The notes beneath the pieces were generated by a model that saw only the letters and a list, made by a program, of their open reading frames with translations, did no database searches and was not told the DNA's origin. Below are positions 1-7,430 of a stretch of 39,044 nucleotides of DNA, in pieces; the stretch's first letter is position 1; each line of letters starts with the position of its first letter. The translations under genes were made by a program, and so were the position numbers. The DNA is taken from NCBI RefSeq assembly GCF_016429255.1, contig NZ_JAELUG010000062.1, positions 1-39,044 of the forward strand, read 5' to 3'. Source of the stretch: Rhizobium sp. ASV8 (GTDB lineage Bacteria; Pseudomonadota; Alphaproteobacteria; Rhizobiales; Rhizobiaceae).

Positions 1-26
1 AAGGCGGCAATGGTCTTTAGCATTCG

Positions 27-218
27 TTAACCGGATTCGGTAACGCCACGCTTGTCAATACGCAAGCCTTCGACAAGTGCGGCGAGCACTCGGGCGGGGA
101 TAAATGCCAAAGGCGACAGTTTTGCGATGACCAAGTGGCAATCCGAGAGCAGGTTGTCGCGCATCAATTGCAGCTGACGGCCATTCCGTACCTCGCCACT
201 TCCCACCGGTTTGGACAT
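27..218 (-). CDS. possible small protein, unrecognised
   Basis: A 63-codon open frame reads away from the nitronate monooxygenase gene, and its ATG lies 10 bp from the 228-253 palindrome. I do not recognise the product. It has a moderately hydrophobic middle (VIAKLSPLAFIPARVLAAL) and a basic C-terminus. The ribosome binding site is weak (AAAGAA). The position suggests either a divergently transcribed small gene or a decayed remnant. Another overlapping frame covers part of the same bases, so coding status is uncertain. Confidence 0.25.
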   Translation of the reverse strand: MSKPVGSGEVRNGRQLQLMRDNLLSDCHLVIAKLSPLAFIPARVLAALVEGLRIDKRGVTESG

Positions 219-227
219 CTGCTATTT

Positions 228-253
228 CTTTGACGTTTTCGTAAACGTCAAAG
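228..253. promoter_or_regulatory. perfect inverted repeat, likely operator
   Basis: Arms CTTTGACGTTT and AAACGTCAAAG are separated by TCGT and end 14 bp before the chosen start of the nitronate monooxygenase gene. Each half can be read as a 14/16 match to the TTGACGTTTACGTCAA palindrome upstream of the acyl-CoA synthetase gene at 10776. The symmetry and position suggest a repressor site. The core resembles what is reported for MerR-family LiuR-type regulators of fatty acid and branched-chain amino acid catabolism, but no regulator gene is in the window. No T-run follows, which argues against a terminator. Confidence 0.55.
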
Positions 254-267
254 AATGGATGATGTTC

Positions 268-1227
268 ATGGCCCTTCCCCCGATCCTGACCGAACGTCTG
301 CGGCTCCCGGTCGTGGCCTCGCCGCTCTTCATCATCTCGCATCCGGTGTTGACGCTCGCGCAATGCAAGGCAGGCGTCGTCGGCTCCTTCCCGGCGCTGA
401 ACGCTCGGCCGGAAAGCCAGCTCGACGAATGGCTGGCCATGATCACCGAGGATCTTGCCGCACACAATGCCGCAAATCCAGATCGTCCGGCAGCTCCCTT
501 TGCGGTCAATCAGATCGTCCATACGTCAAACAAGCGGCTGGAGCACGATTTGATGCTCTGCGTGAAATACAAGGTGCCGATCGTCATCTCCTCGCTCGGC
601 GCCGTGCCCGAGGTGAATGCGGCCGTGCATTCGTATGGCGGCATCGTTCTGCATGACATCATCAACAATCGCCACGCCAATTCGGCGATCCGCAAGGGTG
701 CTGATGGGCTGATCGCCGTCGCAGCAGGCGCCGGTGGCCACGCCGGCCGCCTTTCGCCTTTCGCGCTCGTGCAGGAAATCCGTGAATGGTTCGACGGACC
801 ACTGCTGCTTGCCGGCGCAATCGCAACCGGCGGCGCCGTGCTGGCCGCGCAGGCCGCAGGCGCTGACTTGGCGTACATAGGCTCACCCTTCATCGCGACG
901 GAGGAGGCCCGAGCCGTCGACGCCTACAAGCAGGCGATCGTCGCGGGAACCGCCGCCGACATCGTCTACTCCAACTACTTCACGGGCGTGCACGGCAATT
1001 ATCTGAAACCCTCTATCCTTGCCGCCGGCCTGGACCCCGACAACCTGCCCGAAGCCGACCCTTCCAAGATGGACTTCGAAGCCGCCACCACAGGTGTGAA
1101 GGCCTGGAAAGACATCTGGGGCTCCGGCCAGGGTATCGGCGCGGTCAAGGCCATCCAGCCGGTCGCCAAGCTTGTCGACAGGCTGGAGGCGGAATACCGG
1201 CAGGCGCGGGCGCGGCTTGCGCTTTGA
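268..1227 (+). CDS. nitronate monooxygenase (2-nitropropane dioxygenase family)
   Basis: The product belongs to the FMN-dependent nitronate monooxygenase family, TIM-barrel enzymes that oxidise alkyl nitronates such as propionate-3-nitronate to carbonyl compounds and nitrite. At about 319 residues the length is normal for the family. Visible family marks are the N-terminus LPPILTERLRLPVVASPLF, the segment GAGGHAGRLSPFAL around the flavin phosphate site, and AIATGGAVLAAQAAGADLAY before IGSPFIATEEA. The frame is open upstream to 211, but I chose the ATG at 268 because relatives begin with MALPP and because an earlier start would put the palindrome at 228-253 inside the gene. ATGs at 259 and 262 are alternatives. 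The gene is monocistronic and followed by a terminator-like hairpin. The palindrome suggests repressor control. The physiological substrate cannot be read from the sequence. Confidence 0.9.
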   Translation: MALPPILTERLRLPVVASPLFIISHPVLTLAQCKAGVVGSFPALNARPESQLDEWLAMITEDLAAHNAANPDRPAAPFAVNQIVHTSNKRLEHDLMLCVKYKVPIVISSLGAVPEVNAAVHSYGGIVLHDIINNRHANSAIRKGADGLIAVAAGAGGHAGRLSPFALVQEIREWFDGPLLLAGAIATGGAVLAAQAAGADLAYIGSPFIATEEARAVDAYKQAIVAGTAADIVYSNYFTGVHGNYLKPSILAAGLDPDNLPEADPSKMDFEAATTGVKAWKDIWGSGQGIGAVKAIQPVAKLVDRLEAEYRQARARLAL

Positions 1228-1241
1228 ACCTGCCGGAAACG

Positions 1242-1272
1242 GGCTTGTTTTTCACAAGCCTTTCGCTTTTTT
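1242..1272 (+). terminator. Rho-independent terminator after nitronate monooxygenase
   Basis: A short stem GGCTTGT/ACAAGCC with a TTTTC loop is followed by TTTCGCTTTTTT, 15 bp after the stop codon. The stem is only 7 bp and the T-run is interrupted, so efficiency is uncertain. Confidence 0.5.
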
Positions 1273-1363
1273 ACCAAATGGCGATTTGAGCGCTTGAAAT
1301 CTGGTCGCATAGACTGTATCAGCGCCATGCAAATCGCGGGGCCAAACCGAAAGCCCCTGGAAT

Positions 1364-1439
1364 GCCGCTTTAGCTCAGTCGGTAGAGCACATCATTCGTA
1401 ATGATGGGGTCACGTGTTCGAGTCACGTAAGCGGCACCA
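1364..1439 (+). tRNA. tRNA-Thr (anticodon CGT)
   Basis: A complete cloverleaf is visible. Acceptor stem GCCGCTT pairs with AAGCGGC, the D arm is GCTC/GAGC, anticodon stem CATCA pairs with TGATG around loop TTCGTAA (anticodon CGT at 1397-1399), and T arm ACGTG/CACGT surrounds TTCGAGT. The discriminator is A and the CCA end is encoded. The anticodon reads the threonine codon ACG. Confidence 0.97.
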
Positions 1440-1525
1440 CAAATTTCTAGAGCATCGTTAATTGTCTGTATAAGCGGTGAAATATCGCCGCTTCGCAGAG
1501 CATGTGCTTTTTTTCGGAAAGCCTC

Positions 1526-1897
1526 TCAGCTGTGACCGGGAATCACCGTGCGTTTCGGCTCATCGACCGGCGCATTCATCAGTAAGGCGTGTTCACTCAA
1601 TTGATATCGCAGCTGTGCCTTCTGCTCGCTGATCATCCCCGGGATCAAGAATGCGTCGACGATCCACCAGATGCCCAGCGCAATCAAAAAACCAAAGCCG
1701 ATGACGATTGCCGCTGTCAGCCATCCAACGACCAGCAAGGCCAATTGCGCAAGACCCGAGCCTGTCCTGCCGAGATAGAAACGATGAGCCCCCAAAGTGC
1801 CCAGGAAAAACCAAAGCAGATAGGCTGCACCGACGGATTTCGCCTCGTTCATGACCCGCTGTTCGATCAGTATCTGCTCTTGTGTGGATAGTGCCAT
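1526..1897 (-). CDS. TM2 domain-containing membrane protein
   Basis: This 123-residue protein carries a TM2 domain. A first membrane segment (AAYLLWFFLGTLGAHRFYLG) ends in the family hallmark GAHRFYLGR. A short loop and a second hydrophobic stretch (about residues 50-85, with GIWWIVDAFLIPGM) follow. The C-terminal tail is short and polar. TM2 proteins are widespread small membrane proteins of unknown role. The start is supported by a strong GGGAGGGGG Shine-Dalgarno sequence just upstream on the minus strand. The gene is monocistronic between tRNA-Thr and a divergent small monooxygenase. Confidence 0.85.
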   Translation of the reverse strand: MALSTQEQILIEQRVMNEAKSVGAAYLLWFFLGTLGAHRFYLGRTGSGLAQLALLVVGWLTAAIVIGFGFLIALGIWWIVDAFLIPGMISEQKAQLRYQLSEHALLMNAPVDEPKRTVIPGHS

Positions 1898-2109
1898 TTC
1901 CCCCTCCCAGATGAATAGTCAGCGCAAGCCCCCTCGCGCCTGACTAGATTGACGCAAAAACCTCGCGTCATGATGGAAGATCGCGCCGGGTAAAATCGAA
2001 GTCAAGCGTTCGGATATCGTCAATTTGTGATAATGATCGACACCTGCCAAGGATTCGGCAGCCGCAGCTATTTTCCATCCAAATGTCTAATGGTTCCAAG
2101 GATATCGTT

Positions 2110-2409
2110 ATGATCCATGTTCTCGCCATCCTCACCGCGTTGCCCGGCAAGCGGGCCGAGGTGCTCGAAGCTTTTCAGGCCAACGTCCCGGCCGTTCATG
2201 CCGAAGACGGCTGCATTGAATATACCGCTGTCGTCGATGTCCCGGGCGCCGACCCGGCCTTCGGGCCGGATACGTTCGTCGTGGTCGAGAAATGGGCAAG
2301 CATGGACGCATTGAAGGCCCATGCCGCTTCGGCGCATATGGCCGCTTACGGCGAGAAGGTGAAGCATCTCATGGCCGAACGCGCCGTTCACGTGCTGAAT
2401 CCGGCCTGA
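2110..2409 (+). CDS. antibiotic biosynthesis monooxygenase (ABM/YgiN-type) protein
   Basis: The product is about 99 residues and matches the ABM fold of small dimeric ferredoxin-like monooxygenases (YgiN quinol monooxygenase group). Family traits are an N-terminal beta strand (IHVLAILTALPGKRAEVLEAF), the phrase EDGCIEYTAVVD where most members have E.GC..Y, and FVVVEKWASMDALKAHAASAHM with its E.W..... L..H..S.H pattern. The frame extends upstream to an ATG at 2083, but AAGGA at 2096-2100 sits correctly for the ATG at 2110. The substrate is unknown; relatives act on quinols or detoxify aromatic intermediates. A hairpin follows the stop codon. Confidence 0.85.
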   Translation: MIHVLAILTALPGKRAEVLEAFQANVPAVHAEDGCIEYTAVVDVPGADPAFGPDTFVVVEKWASMDALKAHAASAHMAAYGEKVKHLMAERAVHVLNPA

Positions 2410-2422
2410 GGCTATTGAGAGG

Positions 2423-2442
2423 ACGGCGCCGAAAGGCGCCGT
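2423..2442. terminator. GC-rich hairpin between convergent genes
   Basis: Stem ACGGCGCC/GGCGCCGT with a GAAA tetraloop lies between the convergent ABM gene and the His/Tyr-rich gene. Only a short TT follows, so it may be a weak bidirectional terminator. Confidence 0.45.
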
Positions 2443-2461
2443 TTCGCTATAGGCAAGGCCG

Positions 2462-2836
2462 TCAGTTATGCGAGAAATGCGGCTGGCTGTGATAGCGCCA
2501 GTATCTGCCACCGCCATGCCAGCCGTGATAGCCACCATGATAATATCCGCGCCCGCCGTACCAGCCGTGGTGGCGATATCCGCCGAAGCCGCCAAACCAG
2601 CCGAATGAATAGAGGGGCTGGTAATAGCCATAGTCGGGCTCGTAGTAGCCGTAATATGGGCGGTAGTAGTGGGGATAAGGACGGTAATAGTGGGGCCGAT
2701 AATAGTGGTGATAATAGTAATGCCGATGGACGATCACGCGATGGTGGTGCCCATGGTAGTGACGGCGCGCTTCGGCGTGGGTTGCAGGCAGTGCGAACAT
2801 TCCTAGCGCAATCAGCGCTGTTGCCAGAATTTTCAT
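2462..2836 (-). CDS. His/Tyr/Gly-rich exported protein, larger paralogue
   Basis: This 124-residue protein begins with a Sec signal peptide (MKILATALIALGMFALPATHAEA) and continues as a low-complexity region dominated by His, Tyr, Gly, Arg and Pro, with repeated HYYRP and YYRPY units in residues 35-70 and Gly-Trp-His repeats after that. It ends in QPHFSHN. No catalytic domain is visible. Many His side chains could bind metal such as nickel, copper or zinc, but that is inference. A well-placed AAGGAGG supports the ATG. It is a paralogue of the next minus-strand gene (3136-3369). They share the signal peptide, the leader before the ATG and the final QPHFSH motif. Confidence 0.75.
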   Translation of the reverse strand: MKILATALIALGMFALPATHAEARRHYHGHHHRVIVHRHYYYHHYYRPHYYRPYPHYYRPYYGYYEPDYGYYQPLYSFGWFGGFGGYRHHGWYGGRGYYHGGYHGWHGGGRYWRYHSQPHFSHN

Positions 2837-3030
2837 TTCCAGCCTCCTTGGATGCCGGAGCCAGCGCTATTCGGATCATTTGCGTCGTCCGGACCAGAGA
2901 ATAAACGCGATTGTGCCCTCGAAAGTTCCGCGAACCTCTGGATGGCAAGCCTTTTCTCGGTGGAGCGCGGCGGCTCGCAAACCCTATGGATCAACCGGCA
3001 GGCTGCGATAGAATTCCACAACTGGACATG

Positions 3031-3055
3031 GGGCGCGGCGGCATACGCCGCGCCC
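3031..3055. repeat. perfect 10-bp inverted repeat between the two His-rich genes
   Basis: Arms GGGCGCGGCG and CGCCGCGCCC surround GCATA. There is no T-run on either strand. It may attenuate read-through from the upstream His-rich gene or be a degenerate intergenic palindromic repeat. The rest of 2837-3135 shows no convincing gene. Confidence 0.5.
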
Positions 3056-3135
3056 TCAAGCTTCGGATAGCGAACGACGCAAGTAAAGGCTAAAGAAGGC
3101 GCCTTGAGGCACCGCTTTTCAGCCTATCCTTGTCG

Positions 3136-3369
3136 TCAGGCATGCGAAAAATGCGGCTGTTTGTGCCAGCGGTGGTGATGCGGCCCATGCCGCCAGCCGT
3201 GATGGCGATGCCAGCCATGATAGGGGCGATAATAATGGCGGTGATGGTGGTGACGCCTGAAGTCGGGGCGATGATGGTGCCAGCGGTGATGATGATCACG
3301 CGCCTCGGCGTAAGTGGCAGGTAGAGCGAGAATACCTAGAGCGACGAGCGCCGTTGCAAGAATTTTCAT
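3136..3369 (-). CDS. His-rich exported protein, shorter paralogue
   Basis: This 77-residue protein has a signal peptide (MKILATALVALGILALPATYAEA) almost identical to that of the 2462-2836 gene. A mature part of about 54 residues follows, in which His is by far the commonest residue, with HHHR, RWHHHRP and HGWRHG clusters, and it ends in KQPHFSHA. The ribosome binding site region (CCAAGGAG) is shared with the paralogue, so the duplication included the leader. Likely periplasmic or cell-surface. Function is unknown; metal buffering is a guess from composition. This copy is richer in His and poorer in Tyr than its neighbour. Confidence 0.75.
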   Translation of the reverse strand: MKILATALVALGILALPATYAEARDHHHRWHHHRPDFRRHHHHRHYYRPYHGWHRHHGWRHGPHHHRWHKQPHFSHA

Positions 3370-3463
3370 ATATCGGTCTCCTTGGGTGCCGAACGAGCCC
3401 CCCGGCTGCGTACGCCCGGACTAACCTAACTCCCCTAAACGCGGATCTACCGTGATGGTTCCG

Positions 3464-4717
3464 CTAAGTCGCGGACGCCAGTCGCTTTTTTGGCGCACCC
3501 ATATCGCCCACCAGTTCGCGAACCGCCTGCTGGATGAGGCGGCTCGCCTCTATCGACGCTTTGCGGCCGTTGTGCGCGAGATGATAGGACAAAGGCAGCA
3601 GCTGCTCGGGTTCGACGATCCGCACCCTGTCGGAAATCGGCAAGGCGCTCACGCGGCCGAGGAACGAGACATAGCCGTGATTGGCCACCAGATCGACGAT
3701 GACGGGGAGGGAATCGGCCGAGGTGATATCCCGGCCGCGAAACCTGCGCCGATCGTGGCTGTCGTAGCCGAAAGCAGTCGCGGCGTTGCCTATGCCGGTG
3801 CGTGGGCTCGGCACGCAGAGCGGGTGGTTTTCCACCAGCGCGGCAAACGTCTGTTCCTTGCTGTCGGGCGGGGCGATCGCCACCATGTCCGTCGCCACCA
3901 GTTCCATATGCTCGAAGGCATCGAGGCCGAAGACGGAATCGACGATGGCGACATCGATACGGCCCGAGCGCAACGCCTCGCGCAGATCGTCGGCGGTCAT
4001 CAGCATCAACGACAGCATGTTGCGGTTGCCGCCGATATTCCACCGTGACACCAGGCTCGCCAACGAGCGTGCGACCCAACTCTCGGCGCCGGTCGGAATG
4101 ATCGAGCCGATGCGGACGGCGCGCGCCGTGCGCTGAAAGCGCTCGTCGGCCGCCGCCTTCATCTCGTCCCAGGCCTGGGCGATGCCGGCCAGAATAGCGT
4201 GAACCTCCTGCCCTGCCTCCGTCAGCACGGAACCCTGCGCCTGCCTCTCGAACAGCCGGAAGCCGAACAATTCCTCCAGATTGGCGATTTGCAACGAGAG
4301 CTGCGGCTGCCCTAGCCGCAAGCGGCGGGCGGCGCGATTGATGCTGCCCTGATCGGCGACCTCCAGAAAACGTTCGATGGTGGCGATCTTCAATGACAGG
4401 CGAGCGGCCCACTGATCATACTCCTGCGGCGCGGGCGGGTCCTTCATCAGTGTGGAAAGCTGGCGGATACCGGCAAGCACAGGCTGCAATCCCTTCTGAA
4501 CCTTGGAACTTGCAAGCAGCGTGGCAAGCTCGCCGGAAGCGCGCTCGACCAATTTCAGCGCCAGTTCGGTTTCCAGACGGCGAAGCGCGCTGGAGACGGT
4601 TGAAGCGGAAAAGGAGAGCCGGCGAGCAGTCTCCCTGACCGAGCCGATGGAGAACACCATATCGGCAATGAATAGAGCGCCGAGATACAAACTTCTTTCC
4701 TTCCATGCCAAACGCAA
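3464..4717 (-). CDS. LysR-type transcriptional regulator with two tandem HTH domains
   Basis: The protein carries two LysR-type winged-HTH segments. The first spans about residues 18-59 (GSVRETARRLSFSASTVSSA). The second spans about 116-158 (INRAARRLRLGQPQLSLQIA, then LFERQAQG and LTEAG). A periplasmic-binding-type effector domain follows from about residue 197 to the C-terminus. A normal LysR regulator has one HTH and about 300 residues; this one has 417. The frame is open to 5101, but the extra N-terminal part resembles no domain. A TTG at 4717 has AGGGGAG five bases upstream, so I chose it. It is divergent from the osmoprotectant ABC operon with about 420 bp between, which suggests it controls that operon. 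The first HTH matches the LysR helix pattern but lacks the usual FxR ending (LVERASG). Confidence 0.8.
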   Translation of the reverse strand: MRLAWKERSLYLGALFIADMVFSIGSVRETARRLSFSASTVSSALRRLETELALKLVERASGELATLLASSKVQKGLQPVLAGIRQLSTLMKDPPAPQEYDQWAARLSLKIATIERFLEVADQGSINRAARRLRLGQPQLSLQIANLEELFGFRLFERQAQGSVLTEAGQEVHAILAGIAQAWDEMKAAADERFQRTARAVRIGSIIPTGAESWVARSLASLVSRWNIGGNRNMLSLMLMTADDLREALRSGRIDVAIVDSVFGLDAFEHMELVATDMVAIAPPDSKEQTFAALVENHPLCVPSPRTGIGNAATAFGYDSHDRRRFRGRDITSADSLPVIVDLVANHGYVSFLGRVSALPISDRVRIVEPEQLLPLSYHLAHNGRKASIEASRLIQQAVRELVGDMGAPKKRLASAT

Positions 4718-5135
4718 GTTGCTCCCCTGGCCCGGAAAGTACTTACGATATCCCGACGATATGATGTGTTCTCGAAAAAAGATATCCCTAAGCACAGGGG
4801 CGACGATTATCGTCTCTTCGTCGCCTAACTGATCCAGCCGCAAAAATGAGATCGGAACAGCGCCAAAACGGGTAAGGGGAACAAAAACAAACGCACTTGC
4901 CCCCGAAAAAAGAAATCCAATTTCGCGCGAATGTCGAGTACGCTCGTCATAATCGCGCGACTGCAACGGGAATCCGGAGCGCATCGACTTTTCCGCGATG
5001 AGCGCTACGTGCCTGAAGCAGCCACGAATTCGCCTGCAGGTCGCCGACCTGCTCGAAGCTTGCGCATCCGGATGGTCGCTTGAGGCGACGCGGGCATGCA
5101 AGACAAAGATTTAACGGGGTACAAAGGGAAACATC
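4718..5135. promoter_or_regulatory. divergent intergenic region, LysR regulator / osmoprotectant operon
   Basis: About 420 bp separate the chosen LysR start and the osmF-like gene. The minus frame remains open but its translation looks non-coding. An AT-richer stretch at about 4735-4800 contains ATATCCCGACGATATGATGT, which is partly symmetric. I see no convincing -35/-10 pair for the plus-strand operon, only the weak Shine-Dalgarno AAAGGGAA at 5124-5131. LysR regulators usually bind a T-N11-A site in such regions; several AT-rich candidates exist and none stands out. Confidence 0.4.
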
Positions 5136-6044
5136 ATGCTCAAGAAGCTTGCACTTGCCGCCACGCTGACGGCCCTCCTTGCCAGTGGCGCCAGCGCCGC
5201 CGACGTCGTCGTCTCCTCCAAGATCGACACCGAAGGCACTCTGCTCGGCAACATCATCCTCGCGGCTCTCAATGCCAACGGCATCAAGGCGCAGGATCGC
5301 ATCGCACTCGGCACCACACCTGTTGTCCGCAAGGCGATCACATCAGGCGAGATCGACATCTATGCCGAATATACCGGCAATGCCGGCTTCTTCTTCAACA
5401 AGGCCGACGATGCGGCCTGGAAGAACCTGCAGCAAGGCTACGACCTTGCCAAGAAGCTGGACTATGACGCCAACAAGATCGTCTGGCTGACACCTTCGCC
5501 GGCCAACAACACCTGGGCACTCGGCGTGCGCAGCGATGTCGCCGGCCCGGCCAAGCTGAAGACCATGTCCGACTTCGGCAAGTGGGTCGCCGGCGGTGGC
5601 TCAGTCAAGCTTGCGGCTTCCTCCGAATTCGTCAATTCGCCGGCCGCCCTGCCCGCTTTCGAGACCACCTACGCCTTCAAGCTGAAGCCGGAGCAGGAAG
5701 TCGTGCTTTCGGGCGGCGACACTGCAGCGACGATCAAGGCTGCTGCCGACCAGACCAACGGCGTCAACACCGCAATGGTCTACGGCACCGACGGCGCCAT
5801 CGAAGCCGCCGAACTGACGGTGCTCGATGACGACAAGGGTGTGCAGCCGGTCTACGCACCGACGCCGATCATTCGCGAAGCCGTGCTGAAGGCCAATCCG
5901 AAGATCGAGGAAGTTCTCGCGCCGATCTTCAAGGGCCTGACCGCCGACGTGCTGCGCAAGCTGAACGGCCGCATCCAGGTCGATGGCGAGCCGGCCAAGG
6001 CCGTTGCCGAATCCTACCTCAAGGACAATGGCTTCCTGAAGTAA
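5136..6044 (+). CDS. osmF: osmoprotectant (glycine betaine-type) ABC transporter substrate-binding protein, OsmF/YehZ-like
   Basis: This periplasmic binding protein of 302 residues has a clear signal peptide (MLKKLALAATLTALLASGASA, cleavage before AD). The mature part matches the OpuAC/OsmF quaternary-amine binding family: KIDTEGTLLGNIILAALNA at the N-terminus, then GTTPVVRKAITSGEIDIYAEY with the family's DIYAEYTGN, and late repeats of DDDKGVQPVYAPTPIIRE. It is the first gene of a four-gene importer operon whose order (binding protein, long permease, ATPase, short permease) equals E. coli yehZYXW. The likely substrate is glycine betaine or a related compatible solute; in E. coli this system has low affinity. 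A repeat-containing gap of about 220 bp separates it from the permease gene. Confidence 0.88.
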   Translation: MLKKLALAATLTALLASGASAADVVVSSKIDTEGTLLGNIILAALNANGIKAQDRIALGTTPVVRKAITSGEIDIYAEYTGNAGFFFNKADDAAWKNLQQGYDLAKKLDYDANKIVWLTPSPANNTWALGVRSDVAGPAKLKTMSDFGKWVAGGGSVKLAASSEFVNSPAALPAFETTYAFKLKPEQEVVLSGGDTAATIKAAADQTNGVNTAMVYGTDGAIEAAELTVLDDDKGVQPVYAPTPIIREAVLKANPKIEEVLAPIFKGLTADVLRKLNGRIQVDGEPAKAVAESYLKDNGFLK

Positions 6045-6079
6045 GGCTTTGCCGCTGCTCTTGCGGCTCCATTTTGCCA

Positions 6080-6124
6080 GAGCAATTCCAGGAAAAGTGC
6101 GCAGCGGTTTTCCTGGAATTGCTC
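6080..6124. repeat. palindromic intergenic repeat (rhizobial REP/RIME-like) inside the osm operon
   Basis: Perfect 17-bp arms (GAGCAATTCCAGGAAAA and its complement) enclose GTGCGCAGCGG. The sequence is of a type common between rhizobial genes. Related repeat material continues to about 6230 (GGGCATGATCTTGTCCGAA). Its place between the binding-protein gene and the permease genes could protect the upstream mRNA or lower downstream expression. Confidence 0.7.
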
Positions 6125-6263
6125 GACAACAAGGATGGAACGTTTTCGCGTTTCGAAGAAAAGCGGAAAAGTTCTAGAGTGGAGCCGCGGGGCTTTCTTA
6201 TGGGCATGATCTTGTCCGAACCCGCCTTGAATTTTGGGCTCATGCGCTGACGGAGCTTGCCTA

Positions 6264-7430
6264 ATGGAAGACGCGCTAGCGGTCCGCAGAGTGGATCGTC
6301 TCGGAGTAGTGCTGGTGGCAGGCGGCTTGATGGCGGTAGCCTGGATGCCGTTCATCATCGTCAAGGCAAACCGCATTGCCGCCGGCAAGCCGCAGTTGCT
6401 GACGCAACTTTCGGCCCAGCCAGCGGCACTCACGCTGCTGGTACTTCTCGCCGCAGCCGCTCTTGCCGCCCTTTTCCTTCATAATCAGATCATCCGGCTC
6501 GGCGTCGCGACGCTTGCGATCGCCATGCTCATCGTTGCGCTCGGGCTGGTTTCGACGGCTGCGACGCCAACGGGAAGCACCGTGGCGCGCATTACGCCCG
6601 GTGGTTGCTTCTGGGTTCTGCTCGCCGTCGTCGGGCTGATGATCTCGGACGCGCTGGTGAAGCTGCGACTGACGCCTTGGCTGCGCGTGGCCGCATTGGC
6701 TGTCTATGCCGCTTTGCTTGCCATCGTGCTGCGTTGCGGCCTGCTCGACAATCTCTCGATCATGAAGGAATACGCCAACAACGCCGACAAGTTCTGGCAT
6801 GAAGCGCTCGGCCATGTCTTCCTTTCACTTGGGTCCGTTGCCATCGCCATCGTGCTGGCGCTGCCGCTCGGCATCTTCTGCTACTGGCAGCCGCGCCTGC
6901 GCGCCGTCGTGCTGCGCGCGCTGAGCCTGGTGCAGACCATCCCGAGCCTGGCACTCTTCGGCATCCTGATGCTGCCGCTCGGCTATATCGCCGCCAACGT
7001 GCCTTTCGCCGCCGCGATCGGCATAAAGGGTATCGGCGTGGCGCCGGCGCTGGTGGCGCTGGTCATCTATTCGCTGCTGCCGATCGTCGCCAATACCGTC
7101 GTCGGCCTTGCCGGCGTCGATCCCTCCGTGCGCGATTCCGCCGCCGGCATGGGCCTGACGCGCCGGCAGATCCTGACTGGAATCGACCTCCCGCTTGCCT
7201 TTCCGGTCATCCTCACAGGCATCCGCATCGTGCTGGTGCAGGCAATCGGCCTCGTAACGGTGGCGGGACTTATCGGCGGCGGCGGCTTCGGCATCTTCAT
7301 CTTCCAGGGCATCGGCCAGACGGCCAACGACCTTGTGCTGCTCGGCGCCGTGCCGACGGTCTTTCTCGCCTTCTCATCGGCCGTCATCCTCGATGCGGTC
7401 ATCGACAGCATCCGGGGACAACGCGCATGA
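6264..7430 (+). CDS. yehY: osmoprotectant ABC transporter permease, YehY-like
   Basis: A membrane permease of 388 residues. The N-terminal half has about five hydrophobic segments (for example LGVVLVAGGLMAVAWMPFII and LTLLVLLAAAALAALFL). The C-terminal half is the BPD transmembrane domain with HVFLSLGSVAIAIVLALPLG, the EAA-type loop DPSVRDSAAGMGLTRRQIL, and GLVTVAGLIGGGGFGIFIF. The long N-terminal extension is typical of YehY and absent from the partner permease. I chose the ATG at 6264 because CGGAG lies 8 bases before it; the frame extends upstream only through non-ATG codons. The stop overlaps the ATPase start (ATGA), indicating translational coupling. Confidence 0.9.
   Translation: MEDALAVRRVDRLGVVLVAGGLMAVAWMPFIIVKANRIAAGKPQLLTQLSAQPAALTLLVLLAAAALAALFLHNQIIRLGVATLAIAMLIVALGLVSTAATPTGSTVARITPGGCFWVLLAVVGLMISDALVKLRLTPWLRVAALAVYAALLAIVLRCGLLDNLSIMKEYANNADKFWHEALGHVFLSLGSVAIAIVLALPLGIFCYWQPRLRAVVLRALSLVQTIPSLALFGILMLPLGYIAANVPFAAAIGIKGIGVAPALVALVIYSLLPIVANTVVGLAGVDPSVRDSAAGMGLTRRQILTGIDLPLAFPVILTGIRIVLVQAIGLVTVAGLIGGGGFGIFIFQGIGQTANDLVLLGAVPTVFLAFSSAVILDAVIDSIRGQRA

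Noticed and set aside
3090..3324. Met/Ile/Thr-rich frames on both strands opposite the short His-rich gene
   Set aside because: They are frame shadows of the CAC/CAT-rich gene. The minus-strand gene has a signal peptide, a Shine-Dalgarno and a paralogue next door.
4718..5101. Long N-terminal extension of the LysR regulator (start at 5101)
   Set aside because: The extra 128 residues resemble no domain, would leave only 34 bp for a divergent promoter, and a TTG with a good Shine-Dalgarno is available.
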